Of a DNA stretch of 64,000 nucleotides, positions 18,756 to 28,893 are shown piece after piece; position 1 is the first letter of the stretch; every line of letters begins with the position of its first letter. The notes under the pieces are model-generated. The model made no database searches and was not told the origin of the DNA. It was given only the letters and a program-made list of their open reading frames with translations. The DNA is from Legionella micdadei (lineage in GTDB: Bacteria > Pseudomonadota > Gammaproteobacteria > Legionellales > Legionellaceae): positions 1,355,001 through 1,419,000 of the forward strand of contig NZ_LN614830.1 of the NCBI RefSeq assembly GCF_000953635.1, in the 5' to 3' direction. The translations under genes were made by a program, and so were the position numbers.

Positions 18756-21236
18756 TTATTGGCTATATTTTTCTTTTTTAATTATCTGCCAAAAGGCATC
18801 GATAGCTTGCTGTAAATGCCTATATGTGTTTTGTAATTGATGAAGGTTTTGTGGTTTAGCTTTTACTGCTTCATGAAACTCAGCGAATGCTTTATCGAGT
18901 TGGGGTAGGGTAAGATAGACTACTCCGCCACGAACTCGGTGTAGTTCTTCCCGCAATGCATCATTATCCTGAGCATGATAAGCTTTTGCCAGTCTCTCTT
19001 GGGAGATTTTCAGATCAGCGGCTAGAGCCGCTAGTAGTTCATGGATGAGATTCTCATCCCCATTATGTTGCTCTATACATTTAGCCCAATCAATAATTTG
19101 TGTGCTGTCTTTTTCCTGGGTCATTGTCGGCATGGTTTCAAGTACCAAGCCTTGCTTAAATCTAAAAATATATCGTTGTAATAGCGATTCTAATGCAGAA
19201 GGGGACAGTGGTTTTGTGAAAACTTCTTGCATCCCAGCATCTAATGCTTCCCTTTTCTTCTCGGGGTTATTTCCATGCCCTGTTAGCGCAACAATAGGTA
19301 CTGACGACATTTGGGGATTTTCTAAGGCGCGAATTTGTCTTGTGACTTCAGTTCCTTCGATATCAGGAAGTCCTATGTCCATGATAATTAAATCGTAGTG
19401 ATTTGCTTGAACCATTTTTAGGGCTTGGACACCATCTGATGCGATATCACACCTGCAGTGATTGATTAAGCCGCAAATATTGGAGTGCACTGCTCTTGCA
19501 GCAATACGATTATCTTCTACTATGAGAATAGTTATCGTGCTTTCGCTCTCCTCTATTTCTTTTGTTTTATCAGTGCTAGGAGTAGTTATGGATTTAGTAA
19601 CCGAAGCGTTTTTCGCTTTAGGCTGGCGATAAGACATTTTTTCACGGTCAGAATGATCAGACACAGTAAGAGGAAGGGTAATAATAAAACAGGTTCCCTT
19701 ATTTATTTCACTTTCTACCCGTATTTTCGCCTGCATCGCTTCAATATAGCGTTTTACAGTATAAAGACCCAAACCAGCACCCTTATATAATCCTTGGTAA
19801 GAAGGTGTTAAGCGAGAAAAATGCTCAAATATCGTATCAAATTTGTCTTTTGGAATACCAATGCCACTATCCTGAACTGTAATTTTTAATTCGATGTTTT
19901 CACCGAAGGGGTAATTTGGACCATTTTTATCCAAAATTTGTATTTTGAGTTTAACAAAACCCTTCTCCGTAAATTTAAGTGCATTGCTAAGCAGATTTAG
20001 TAGGGTGCGATCAAGATAATTTCGTAATCCAGTAACATAGTTAGGGACACAATCGTCGATTTCACAAGTCAGATCTAATTTTTTATGCTGAGCTACCGGC
20101 AACATGAGTTCTATATTGTGCTCTACGAGTTCCCGTAAATTAAACGATTCAGCTTTTTCAGGGATCTTACCTGATTCTAAGCGCATGGTGTCTAAAATTT
20201 CATTGAGTAATTGTAATAGCTCATCAGTTGCCCCAAGCAAAAGTTGACCATCTTCTTGGACTTTCTCAATCAATCCGCTAAGTAATTTTGTTATAAACTC
20301 AGTGCTATTAATGGACGAGGATTGCTCCAAAGAGACTAAAGAATCATCAGCAAGATTTATCAATTCTTGAATTAATCCTAGGATACCTGTTAGTGGGGTA
20401 CGAATGTCATGACTCATGTTGGCGATAAATTCGGATTTGGATTGATTGGCTATTTCCGCCGCAATTTTGGCTTTTTCTAGATCTTTTTCCATCCTTTTTC
20501 TATCAGTGATATCGAAAGAAATACCTAAAATACCGACTATTTCATTATTTTCATTACGCAACGGTGCTTTACTGCTTAGCATGATGCGGGATGAGCCATC
20601 TTCTTTGGGAATAGCATCTTCCACAATATTTGTTATGCCTTCATGCAGAATGAGTTCATCAGTGTGATGCAAAAAATTTACTCTCGTCTCATCCCAGTTA
20701 AAATCTTCGTCAGTTTTCCCAATGATTTCCAAAGGCGACTTCAGACCGAGATATTGAGCAACAAGATTATTGCAACCTTGATAAACGAAATTTCTGTCTT
20801 TCCAATAAACATATTGCGGGAGATTTTCAATGATATTTCTCAGATATATTTGACTGTCTTGAAGAGAAGTTTTATAGCTTACTGTTTCTGAAATATCTTC
20901 ACCGATTAATATGAATTTATCTTTTTTATGAGAAGAATGCCTGCTAATTGTCCAATGGAAATGGTATCTCTGATCACTAGAAGGCTGATGCTGTAATAAA
21001 ACATCCCCTTCAAAAATCCGTGGTTTATCGGCCTTAATTAAATTTAAATCCTTAATGGAGAAGCTGAGGGTAACTCCATATTTTTCCATTATTTCAAAGA
21101 AGTTAAAGCCTATTATATTTTTTTTAGGAATCTTAAATGTTAATTCAGCTTTTTTATTAAATCGTAAGACATTGCAACAAGAATCAAGAAGGATAATGAT
21201 ATCACTGCAAAGATCAAATACTATCTTGTCATTCAT
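18756..21236 (-). CDS. Hybrid sensor histidine kinase (PAS-PAS-HisKA-HATPase-REC-Hpt)
   Basis: Protein of 826 residues. Two PAS-like sensor regions occupy about 1-115 and 125-250. HisKA has the H-box FIANMSHDIRTPL with His276. The ATPase shows DSGIGIPKDKFDTIFEHFSR and GAGLGLYTVKRYI. The receiver domain (about 570-690) has the phosphoacceptor Asp620 in IIMDIGLPDIEG and the conserved Lys in FTKPLSP. The C-terminal Hpt has ELHRVRGGVVYL with His766. A full phosphorelay chain is therefore present. No membrane segment is seen, so it is probably cytosolic. It is divergent from the NRPS gene, making it a candidate regulator of that locus. Confidence 0.92.
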   Translation of the reverse strand: MNDKIVFDLCSDIIILLDSCCNVLRFNKKAELTFKIPKKNIIGFNFFEIMEKYGVTLSFSIKDLNLIKADKPRIFEGDVLLQHQPSSDQRYHFHWTISRHSSHKKDKFILIGEDISETVSYKTSLQDSQIYLRNIIENLPQYVYWKDRNFVYQGCNNLVAQYLGLKSPLEIIGKTDEDFNWDETRVNFLHHTDELILHEGITNIVEDAIPKEDGSSRIMLSSKAPLRNENNEIVGILGISFDITDRKRMEKDLEKAKIAAEIANQSKSEFIANMSHDIRTPLTGILGLIQELINLADDSLVSLEQSSSINSTEFITKLLSGLIEKVQEDGQLLLGATDELLQLLNEILDTMRLESGKIPEKAESFNLRELVEHNIELMLPVAQHKKLDLTCEIDDCVPNYVTGLRNYLDRTLLNLLSNALKFTEKGFVKLKIQILDKNGPNYPFGENIELKITVQDSGIGIPKDKFDTIFEHFSRLTPSYQGLYKGAGLGLYTVKRYIEAMQAKIRVESEINKGTCFIITLPLTVSDHSDREKMSYRQPKAKNASVTKSITTPSTDKTKEIEESESTITILIVEDNRIAARAVHSNICGLINHCRCDIASDGVQALKMVQANHYDLIIMDIGLPDIEGTEVTRQIRALENPQMSSVPIVALTGHGNNPEKKREALDAGMQEVFTKPLSPSALESLLQRYIFRFKQGLVLETMPTMTQEKDSTQIIDWAKCIEQHNGDENLIHELLAALAADLKISQERLAKAYHAQDNDALREELHRVRGGVVYLTLPQLDKAFAEFHEAVKAKPQNLHQLQNTYRHLQQAIDAFWQIIKKEKYSQ

Positions 21237-21478
21237 TGCCTTGTTCCTTATACTAAGGCTATATTTTAGTCAATTTGTCTAGCTTGATGGAAAGTATAAT
21301 CCATTTCCACGCTAGGAACTTCACATTTGTACTTTAAAGCAGCCTAATTCGCGCAGACTACTCTGGCAAATTTGAACAAAAGGCTTTAGCAGCAAGATCC
21401 TTAAATATCGGGCGGGAAAATTTATAGCTTAGGCTTAATATTATAATTCTAAAACCATAAAAGTTGTTAGGAATTAAG

Positions 21479-24400
21479 GTGAATCCGAAAAAAATAGCAT
21501 GCATGTTAACTGATAACCAATTAGGGATTTTTTATGAGACGATCCGCGCCCCTCATCCCATATACATTTCACAGATGTGTCTCACCTTTAAAGGTAAATT
21601 TGATTATCAGTTATTCCAGCAAGCCTACCGCTTAGTTATATCACGCCACGAAATTCTTAGAACGGCTTTTAGTTTGGACAAATTGACTGCTAATGCTACT
21701 CCTGTCCAAACCATTTATGAGAATGTGGAGCCAATCGTGCATTTTCATGATTATACCAATCTCCCTTTTAAGGAAAAAGATGCACTCTTCAGGCAGTTCT
21801 TAGACACTGATCTAGTAACCTCTTTTGATTTTAATATACCCTCATTAATGAGGCTTACTGCGATACGGTTTAGTGAAAATGAATACCGTATTATATGGTC
21901 AAGACACCATATTCTTCTGGATGGCTCATCGGCAAGATTAGTATTAACAGAGTTATTAACCATTTATAGTGCTTTACTGAGTAATAAGCCCTGGAAATTA
22001 CCTCCTAGTTCTTCTTATTTTGCTATAAAGGATAAATTTGTTGTACCGAATGAAAGCGAAGCCATGCAGTATTGGAAAAAACAGTTGAAAAACTTTTCAA
22101 AATGCTCGCTGTTGCCAGCTATCCCGAAACAAGCAACAATACAACATTTCACCCAATTAAATTCTAAATTAACCCATAAAGAGTATAAGAATTTATTTGA
22201 TTTTGTAGCAAAATATGATCTAACTGTTAATTCTGTATTACAAGCGGCTTGGGGCATAGTTTTATCCCATTATAGTAATAATGAACATATTATTTTTGGC
22301 TCAGTGAGAGCCTTTCCGAGGGAGGAAGTGGCAAATTGTGCTGGATTATTCATCAACACATTACCACTAGCCTTGACAGTTAATCCACACAAAAAAGTGT
22401 TAACTTATTTAAGATCGGTCCGTAAACAAGGTAAAGCACTCAGAGGCCATACTCATACCTCTCTAAGTGAAATACGCAAATGGTGTGGTTTAACTTTAGA
22501 TGAAATGCTTTATCAATCAATCCTTGATTATAAGCCTTACTCATTAAACAAAATACTTAGATCAAGTTTTAGTGAATTAAACTGTGAAACTTCTTTTCGC
22601 TTAACGACACCTTATCCTTTGGCATTAGAGATCACCAATGAAGAGGATTATTTGGATATTCGCTTAAACTATGCGACTGAATTATTTTCCCCCGAATTGG
22701 CAGAAGGGATGCTAGCCCATTTTCGTAGTACTCTTAATCTATTCCATCTTTATCACTCTAAAACGCTTAATGACCTTCCTTCACTGCCCGATTTAGATCG
22801 TGAAAAATCTGTTATGGATTGGAATAAGACCCAAAAGAATTATCCATTTGAAAAAACACTCCACCAGCTATTTGAAGAGCGGGTTAATAAAAATCCGGAC
22901 GCACCTGCCATTTTTTATAAAGACGAAACGATAACTTATGAAAAATTAAATACCAAAGCGAACCAACTTGCCCGTTTTATCAATAAAAGAGGGGTTAAAC
23001 CTGAAGCGCTAACCTTAATTTTAACAGCTTCCAACATTAATCTGATTGTGAGTACCCTGGCTGTACTCAAGGCAGGCAGAGCTTATGTGCCTGTTGATCT
23101 GGGCTACCCGTTGAAACGTATAAGGTATTTGATTAGTGATAGTGAGGCTGAAATAATCATTTGCGATAATAAAACTTACCCGATGGTAAGCCAGGTACTT
23201 GAAGGATTAGATAAATCAATAGAACTGATTAATCTTGATACAATATCCCTTTCTAGTTTTTGCCCTACTAATCTTGAAGTTAACGTTTCTCCTTCTCATC
23301 TTGCCTATATGATCTACACATCCGGTTCTACCGGAAAACCTAAAGGGGTTTTAGTGGAACATCGGTCTGTAGTTAATATGGCATTGGGTTGTATTGAGCG
23401 ATTGGAAGTGACTGAAAATAGTAGGATCTTGCAAATCGCCTCTTTTGGCTTTGATGTTGCTGTTGCAGAATGGAGTATGGCTTTCCTAAGCGGGGCAAGT
23501 TTATGTTTAATGGATAAAGAGTTTTTTGATCCTAACGCAATTATTGAGGCGCTAGAATTTTATAAAATTAGTACAATTATTTTAGCGAGTTCTATCTTGA
23601 CGGCTTTACCCCATCGAAAGCTTCCCCATCTAAAAGTGATCGCGGTTGGGGGTGAGTCTTGTAGTGACGCTGTCATTAATTATTGGGCTAAAGACAGATT
23701 ATTTTTGAATGTTTATGGAATTACCGAGGCTACTGTTTGTTCCACTATTGCTAATTGTGTTCCAGGGCAAGAAGTCCTATCGATAGGTAAGCCTCTGCCA
23801 AATACACAGATCTACATTCTCAACGAAAAACAACAGCCCCTACCCATCGGAATTTACGGTGAAATTTATATTGGCGGGTTGGGTGTTGCGAGAGGCTACT
23901 GGAATAACCCTGACTTAACAGGGGAGAAGTTTATTCGTAATCCATTTATCATAGAACAGGAAAATGGGGACAACTCACGGCAACATCGGTTATATCGAAC
24001 TGGGGACAGGGGACGTTGGCTTTTTAACGGGGAACTAGAGTTTTTAGGGCGTGTTGATGAGCAAGTCAAAATAATGGGTGTCCGAATCGAGCTACCGGAA
24101 ATAGAGAAAGCGATTGAACAACATCCAGAGGTAGAAAAGGCTGCAGTCATTCTCACCCCAGATAATAAACACTTGCAAGGGTTTATTCTATCTCATAATG
24201 TAAATCTTAATTTAGAAAACATCAGGCAGTTTTTAAGAACGATTTTGCCTCATGCATTAATACCTCAACACCTTATCATAGTTGAGAAACTCCCTTTAAC
24301 TTCAAATGGAAAAATTAATAAGAAAAAATTGCTCAACTTTCCAGTGAAGGACACTGCTATTGAAATAAAGGAAGGGCAATTAACGGGCACTGAAGAAATA

Positions 24401-24706
24401 GTTTCATCAGAAATAAAAAAAATAATAGGCATTAACAACATACCCCTCGATCAAAATTTTCTTGATATGGGATTAAAGTCGATTGATCTTGTAGGACTTT
24501 CATTACAGTTAAGTGATTGTTTAAGGCGAGAGGTGAGCGTTATTCACTTATTTAGTAATCCGACGATTAAAGCATTGGCTCATTACTTAGATAGTCTAAA
24601 ATCTGATCATAATATTGAAGAAAAATTAGTGCTAAAAAAGCATTCACTAAACGCCAAATATCAAAAGCCACAAAGGATCAATTTTAAAAATGATGATGTC
24701 AACTGA
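21479..24706 (+). CDS. Non-ribosomal peptide synthetase, C-A-PCP
   Basis: Single-module NRPS of 1075 residues. The condensation domain fills about 1-430 with HHILLDG (His143-His144). The adenylation domain (about 445-940) has IYTSGSTGKPKGVLVEH, YGITEATVCS, RTGDRGRW and LPLTSNGKINKKKL. The PCP has Ser1001 in DMGLKSIDL as the phosphopantetheine site. By eye the A-domain pocket reads near D-V-A and V-V-V-C-K, mostly hydrophobic; the substrate cannot be named. GTG 21479 (site AGGA) is chosen; the TTG at 21464 and ATG at 21503 are alternatives. Having a leading C domain but no upstream module, it may accept a starter acyl group. It overlaps the PKS gene by 17 bases. Confidence 0.92.
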   Translation: MNPKKIACMLTDNQLGIFYETIRAPHPIYISQMCLTFKGKFDYQLFQQAYRLVISRHEILRTAFSLDKLTANATPVQTIYENVEPIVHFHDYTNLPFKEKDALFRQFLDTDLVTSFDFNIPSLMRLTAIRFSENEYRIIWSRHHILLDGSSARLVLTELLTIYSALLSNKPWKLPPSSSYFAIKDKFVVPNESEAMQYWKKQLKNFSKCSLLPAIPKQATIQHFTQLNSKLTHKEYKNLFDFVAKYDLTVNSVLQAAWGIVLSHYSNNEHIIFGSVRAFPREEVANCAGLFINTLPLALTVNPHKKVLTYLRSVRKQGKALRGHTHTSLSEIRKWCGLTLDEMLYQSILDYKPYSLNKILRSSFSELNCETSFRLTTPYPLALEITNEEDYLDIRLNYATELFSPELAEGMLAHFRSTLNLFHLYHSKTLNDLPSLPDLDREKSVMDWNKTQKNYPFEKTLHQLFEERVNKNPDAPAIFYKDETITYEKLNTKANQLARFINKRGVKPEALTLILTASNINLIVSTLAVLKAGRAYVPVDLGYPLKRIRYLISDSEAEIIICDNKTYPMVSQVLEGLDKSIELINLDTISLSSFCPTNLEVNVSPSHLAYMIYTSGSTGKPKGVLVEHRSVVNMALGCIERLEVTENSRILQIASFGFDVAVAEWSMAFLSGASLCLMDKEFFDPNAIIEALEFYKISTIILASSILTALPHRKLPHLKVIAVGGESCSDAVINYWAKDRLFLNVYGITEATVCSTIANCVPGQEVLSIGKPLPNTQIYILNEKQQPLPIGIYGEIYIGGLGVARGYWNNPDLTGEKFIRNPFIIEQENGDNSRQHRLYRTGDRGRWLFNGELEFLGRVDEQVKIMGVRIELPEIEKAIEQHPEVEKAAVILTPDNKHLQGFILSHNVNLNLENIRQFLRTILPHALIPQHLIIVEKLPLTSNGKINKKKLLNFPVKDTAIEIKEGQLTGTEEIVSSEIKKIIGINNIPLDQNFLDMGLKSIDLVGLSLQLSDCLRREVSVIHLFSNPTIKALAHYLDSLKSDHNIEEKLVLKKHSLNAKYQKPQRINFKNDDVN

Positions 24707-27700
24707 TGATACAAAAGCTGAGAATGCTTCTGCTATCGCAGTGATTGGGATGGCAGGACGCTTTCCACAAGCTGAAAATATAAATGAATTCTGGCAAAAC
24801 CTAAAAGAAGGGCGCGATTGCATTACCCGATTTACTGAAGAAGATCTTCAAAAAGAAGGTATTAGCAAGGATACGATTGCTAATCCACGATATATCAAAG
24901 CTCGCGGTATTTTAAACGGCATTGATTGCTTTGATGCCAATTTTTTTGGCTTAACACCTGCAGAGGCAGCGCTGATGGATCCTCAGCAGCGTGTATTTTT
25001 AGAACTGTGTTGGGAAGCATTGGAAATCTCAGGTTATTCGTCTTTAAAAGAGCGTTCTGTCGGTGTTTATGCCGGTATGAGCGATAGTACTTATTTGCAT
25101 CATCATATTCTCAATAGCGAAGAAGCCACAAAGACTAATTCGCCTTATCAAATCAGTATTGCGACGAGTAACCATTTTTTAGCAACTAAAGTTTCCTATC
25201 TCCTCAATTTAACAGGACCAAGTGTAGTCGTTAATAGTGCCTGTTCTACCTCACTCGTTGCAGTGATTGAAGCATGTAAATCCCTATTAAGTTATGAATG
25301 CGATCTTGCTTTGGCGGGTGGTATAGCCATTCGGGTACCACAAAAAAGCGGTTATTTTTATCAAGAAGGGGGGATTTATTCGGTAGATGGCCGATGCCGT
25401 GTATTTGATAGTCAATCATCAGGAACAGTTGGCAGTAATGGGGGTGGGGTAGTTGTATTAAAACGTCTAGAGGAAGCCCTTCAGGACGGTGATACGATTG
25501 ATGCTGTGATCAGAAGCTTTGCAATCAACAATGATGGCGCTACAAAAATAGGTTATTCCGCTCCCAGTATTATTGAGCAAGCTCGTTGTATAGCCACCGC
25601 GCTATTGCCGATAGATCCGGAGTCGATAAGTTATGTGGAAGCGCATGGCACAGGAACAAAGTTAGGCGATCCCGTCGAGATTGCCGCTTTAACTAAAGCA
25701 TTTAGACACTATACAGCAAAGAAAAATTTCTGTGCTGTTGGGTCGGTTAAAACAAACATAGGCCATACGGATGTCGCTGCAGGTATTGCAGGATTGATTA
25801 AGACTATTTTGGCTTTAAAACATAAAACTATTCCAGCTTCCCTTTATTTTAATGAACCTAATCCAGGGATAAATTTTACTGATAGCCCTTTTTATGTTAA
25901 TTCAAAGACAACAGCTTGGGAAAGCGGATCTCCCAGGCGGGCAGGAGTGAGTTCTTTTGGAATTGGAGGAACGAATACTCATGTCATTTTGGAAGAGGCA
26001 CCGCAACTCTCTCCCCAACAAGTCCAGCAAGACGCCTTTATTATTCCAATCTCAGCTAAATCAGAAATGGCTTTGCAACAGCAGCAAAAGAATTTATTAG
26101 ACTACTTGAGGCAAAACCATATCGATAAGACTGCACTTGCTAATATTGCTTATACGCTACAAGTTGGCAGACAAACGTTTAACTTTCGTAAAGTGTTTCT
26201 CTGCAAAAATGCGGAAGAACTAATTTCACTTTTACAATCTGATAACGCTCTGGAAATTGATGGTTCAGAATACAAAATCGCAAAAACATGGCAGATGGAT
26301 GGCCAGGCTGATTGGTCACTTATTTATGGTGAAGCAAAATTACGACGAGTCCCATTACCTACTTACCCCTTCGAGAAGCAATCGTTTTGGATTCATCCAT
26401 CTCCTAAGGATAAGACGTCTAGTTCAAAACCCCTAATTTATCAACCTTACTGGGAATTAGCTGAATTAGTTGATACCTCTTCTTCTGGAAATGGGAATTG
26501 GCTTATATTTACCGATAGGCTCGGAGTAAGCAAAAAAATAATTTTGCACTTGCAAAATTTAAAAAATAACATTATCGAAATAAAGACAGGTAAAAAATTT
26601 CGCTCAATAAATTCATCGAGCTATGAAATCAATCCATCTAGTAAAGAAGATTATCAAAAACTTTTTGATTGTCTTGGTAAAGAAAAGGCAATGCCGGACA
26701 AAATTTTGTATTGTTGGGGAATTAAGGATGAGGAAAATAATTTAGCAAGAGTATCGAATGATGTTGATTCTACTGATTTTATTGCGCTAACCTATTTTGC
26801 TCAGGTATTTTTTCCTAACTCAGACAATCAACCTTCTCTTTATATCATCACTAATTATTTAGCTCATATACTGTCTGAGGATAAAATTTATCCAGGACAA
26901 TCTTTAGTACTGGGCCATGCTGCAGTTATCCCGCAAGAATTTTCAATTCCATGTTCTGTCATTGATTTAGAGTCTACTAAGAAAAAAATGGGGGATGAGA
27001 CATTAATTAATTCCCTCGTTAAAGAGTGCTTATCCAAACCAGAAACACTTCTAGTGGCTTACAGAAATAACCTCCGCTTTACTCAGCAAGTTAAACGTTA
27101 TGAATCCTCAAATTCTGTTGGGCATGTCCATCTGAAAGAAGGTGGGGTTTATCTGCTTGTTGGCGGATTAGGGAACGTGGGAATTGAACTTGCCAACTAT
27201 TTAGCTGCTAATTATAAAGCTCATCTCATATTAACTACGCGTTCTTCTATCCCTTATATGCAAATTTTGCAGCAGCCTGGCCAAAGCGGCTTGGATACAC
27301 CATTAATTCAACACCTACTGAACATTAAAAATTGTGCGGGCTCTCTTTCGATAATGCAAGCTGATGTGTCTAATTATGATGAGATGGGTGAAGTATTTAA
27401 TCATATTACTACAACTTATAAAAAATTAGATGGTCTTTTCCATCTCGCTGCAGTCATTGATGGCTCTACCCGAGTTCTCATTAAAGATTTAACAATAAAC
27501 CAAGTACATGAGCAGTGGCTTGCAAAGATCACTGGAGTAAATATATTAGCTCAGTTGGTCAATGAAGAGGAAATTGATTTTTGTCTTTTATTCTCATCTG
27601 TTTCAAGTATTTTAGGTGGTGTGGGTTTAAGCGCTTACGCAGCTGCTAACAATTATCTGAATTATTTTGCTGAGAGTAGACGCAAAAATGAACCAATCAA

Positions 27701-28883
27701 ATGGTTTAGTATCAGTTGGGATGCTTGGAAACATTCTGTAATAAACAAAAATAAAAACTTAAAAAGGGCTTTTACGTTGCAACAGGGTATGGATGTAATC
27801 CAGCATGTTTTCAATAAAATGGATAATCCTAATTTGTTTATCACTCTCCAAAATTTGCATGATAGATTAAATAAAGCCCTTCCCCATCCCCCCAAAAAAC
27901 AACCAACCCTTTCTCCCCAGCTCTTTGAAAACGAGTCTATCAGGGAAAAAATACAACAACTTTTTGAGGAAAGTTTAGGAAAACAGGAAATAGACCCCAA
28001 TATAGGATTTTATGATTTGGGTGGTGATTCACTAGCAGCGATCACTTTGCTTGAGTTAATTGAAGAGAGCTGTTCGATTCGAATTTCGTTAAATAACTTC
28101 CTAGAAAATCAATCAGTCAATAAACTTGCTGAACTGATCAGCAAACAAAGATTAATGGATTCTTCTTTTTTGATTAATCTTAAACCGGAGATAATTACCT
28201 CAAAGGCACTATTTTTCTTACACCCTATCGGAGGTACTGCATTTTGCTATTTTGATTTGATCAATTATCTTCCGCCTTATTCATGTTATGCTTTACAGGA
28301 TCCAGCGATTAGTTCTAATTTTAAGCAAGTGGATTTTACATCCCTGGAAGAAATGGCTGCATTGTATTTACAAGAAATCAAAAGAAAACAACCTAATGGA
28401 CCTTATGTGTTAGCTGGATATTCCTTTGGTGGTACGTTGGCTTTTGAAATTGCCAGACAGCTTCTTGCACAGAAAGAACAAGTTGAAAAAATTTTTATAG
28501 TAGATGGTTGGGCGATGTTCTCATCCGAACTACACGATAAAGAAAGATTTTTAATGGCAACTCAGCGTACTCTGGCTGAACTTATGGTAAGAATACCAAA
28601 TTTATTGAAGAAGAAGGACCAATTAGTGGAGATTCTATGGAAGCGCATGCAACTATTATTGTCATATAAACCGCCAAAGCTTCCGCTTAATATTGTGCTA
28701 TTTAAAGCAAAGGATATACTTCCCGAATATCAATCTATTGACTCTGTGGATAATCATTGGTCATTATTAACCACAAATCAGGTTGAAATTCACCAAATCA
28801 CAGGTAATCACAGTGATATCTTAAGGCTACCTGGTGCTAAGGAAATTGGTGTAATAATTAACAAATCAATAAGTCAATTTTAA
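24690..28883 (+). CDS. Polyketide synthase without AT, KS-KR-ACP-TE
   Basis: Type I PKS of 1397 residues. Ketosynthase (about 15-440) has the Cys-His-His triad Cys185 (NSACSTSLV), His319 (VEAHGTGTKLGDP) and His359 (NIGHTDVAAG). After it comes the linker RRVPLPTYPFEKQSFWI, with no acyltransferase GHSxG between. A ketoreductase follows, with Rossmann GGLGNVGIELA and catalytic FSSVSSILGGVGLSAYAAAN. The ACP has Ser1114 in DLGGDSLA. The thioesterase has Ser1245 in GYSFGG. It therefore needs malonyl supplied in trans. Overlap with the NRPS and the C-A-PCP to KS order imply one assembly line. Confidence 0.92.
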   Translation: MMMSTDDTKAENASAIAVIGMAGRFPQAENINEFWQNLKEGRDCITRFTEEDLQKEGISKDTIANPRYIKARGILNGIDCFDANFFGLTPAEAALMDPQQRVFLELCWEALEISGYSSLKERSVGVYAGMSDSTYLHHHILNSEEATKTNSPYQISIATSNHFLATKVSYLLNLTGPSVVVNSACSTSLVAVIEACKSLLSYECDLALAGGIAIRVPQKSGYFYQEGGIYSVDGRCRVFDSQSSGTVGSNGGGVVVLKRLEEALQDGDTIDAVIRSFAINNDGATKIGYSAPSIIEQARCIATALLPIDPESISYVEAHGTGTKLGDPVEIAALTKAFRHYTAKKNFCAVGSVKTNIGHTDVAAGIAGLIKTILALKHKTIPASLYFNEPNPGINFTDSPFYVNSKTTAWESGSPRRAGVSSFGIGGTNTHVILEEAPQLSPQQVQQDAFIIPISAKSEMALQQQQKNLLDYLRQNHIDKTALANIAYTLQVGRQTFNFRKVFLCKNAEELISLLQSDNALEIDGSEYKIAKTWQMDGQADWSLIYGEAKLRRVPLPTYPFEKQSFWIHPSPKDKTSSSKPLIYQPYWELAELVDTSSSGNGNWLIFTDRLGVSKKIILHLQNLKNNIIEIKTGKKFRSINSSSYEINPSSKEDYQKLFDCLGKEKAMPDKILYCWGIKDEENNLARVSNDVDSTDFIALTYFAQVFFPNSDNQPSLYIITNYLAHILSEDKIYPGQSLVLGHAAVIPQEFSIPCSVIDLESTKKKMGDETLINSLVKECLSKPETLLVAYRNNLRFTQQVKRYESSNSVGHVHLKEGGVYLLVGGLGNVGIELANYLAANYKAHLILTTRSSIPYMQILQQPGQSGLDTPLIQHLLNIKNCAGSLSIMQADVSNYDEMGEVFNHITTTYKKLDGLFHLAAVIDGSTRVLIKDLTINQVHEQWLAKITGVNILAQLVNEEEIDFCLLFSSVSSILGGVGLSAYAAANNYLNYFAESRRKNEPIKWFSISWDAWKHSVINKNKNLKRAFTLQQGMDVIQHVFNKMDNPNLFITLQNLHDRLNKALPHPPKKQPTLSPQLFENESIREKIQQLFEESLGKQEIDPNIGFYDLGGDSLAAITLLELIEESCSIRISLNNFLENQSVNKLAELISKQRLMDSSFLINLKPEIITSKALFFLHPIGGTAFCYFDLINYLPPYSCYALQDPAISSNFKQVDFTSLEEMAALYLQEIKRKQPNGPYVLAGYSFGGTLAFEIARQLLAQKEQVEKIFIVDGWAMFSSELHDKERFLMATQRTLAELMVRIPNLLKKKDQLVEILWKRMQLLLSYKPPKLPLNIVLFKAKDILPEYQSIDSVDNHWSLLTTNQVEIHQITGNHSDILRLPGAKEIGVIINKSISQF

Positions 28884-28893
28884 GAGAGTATTT

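Noticed and set aside
18558-18815. 85-codon plus-strand frame overlapping the sensor kinase end
   Set aside because: It overlaps a well-supported kinase gene on the other strand, has no recognised motif and ends in a hydrophobic low-complexity run that is the complement of the kinase.
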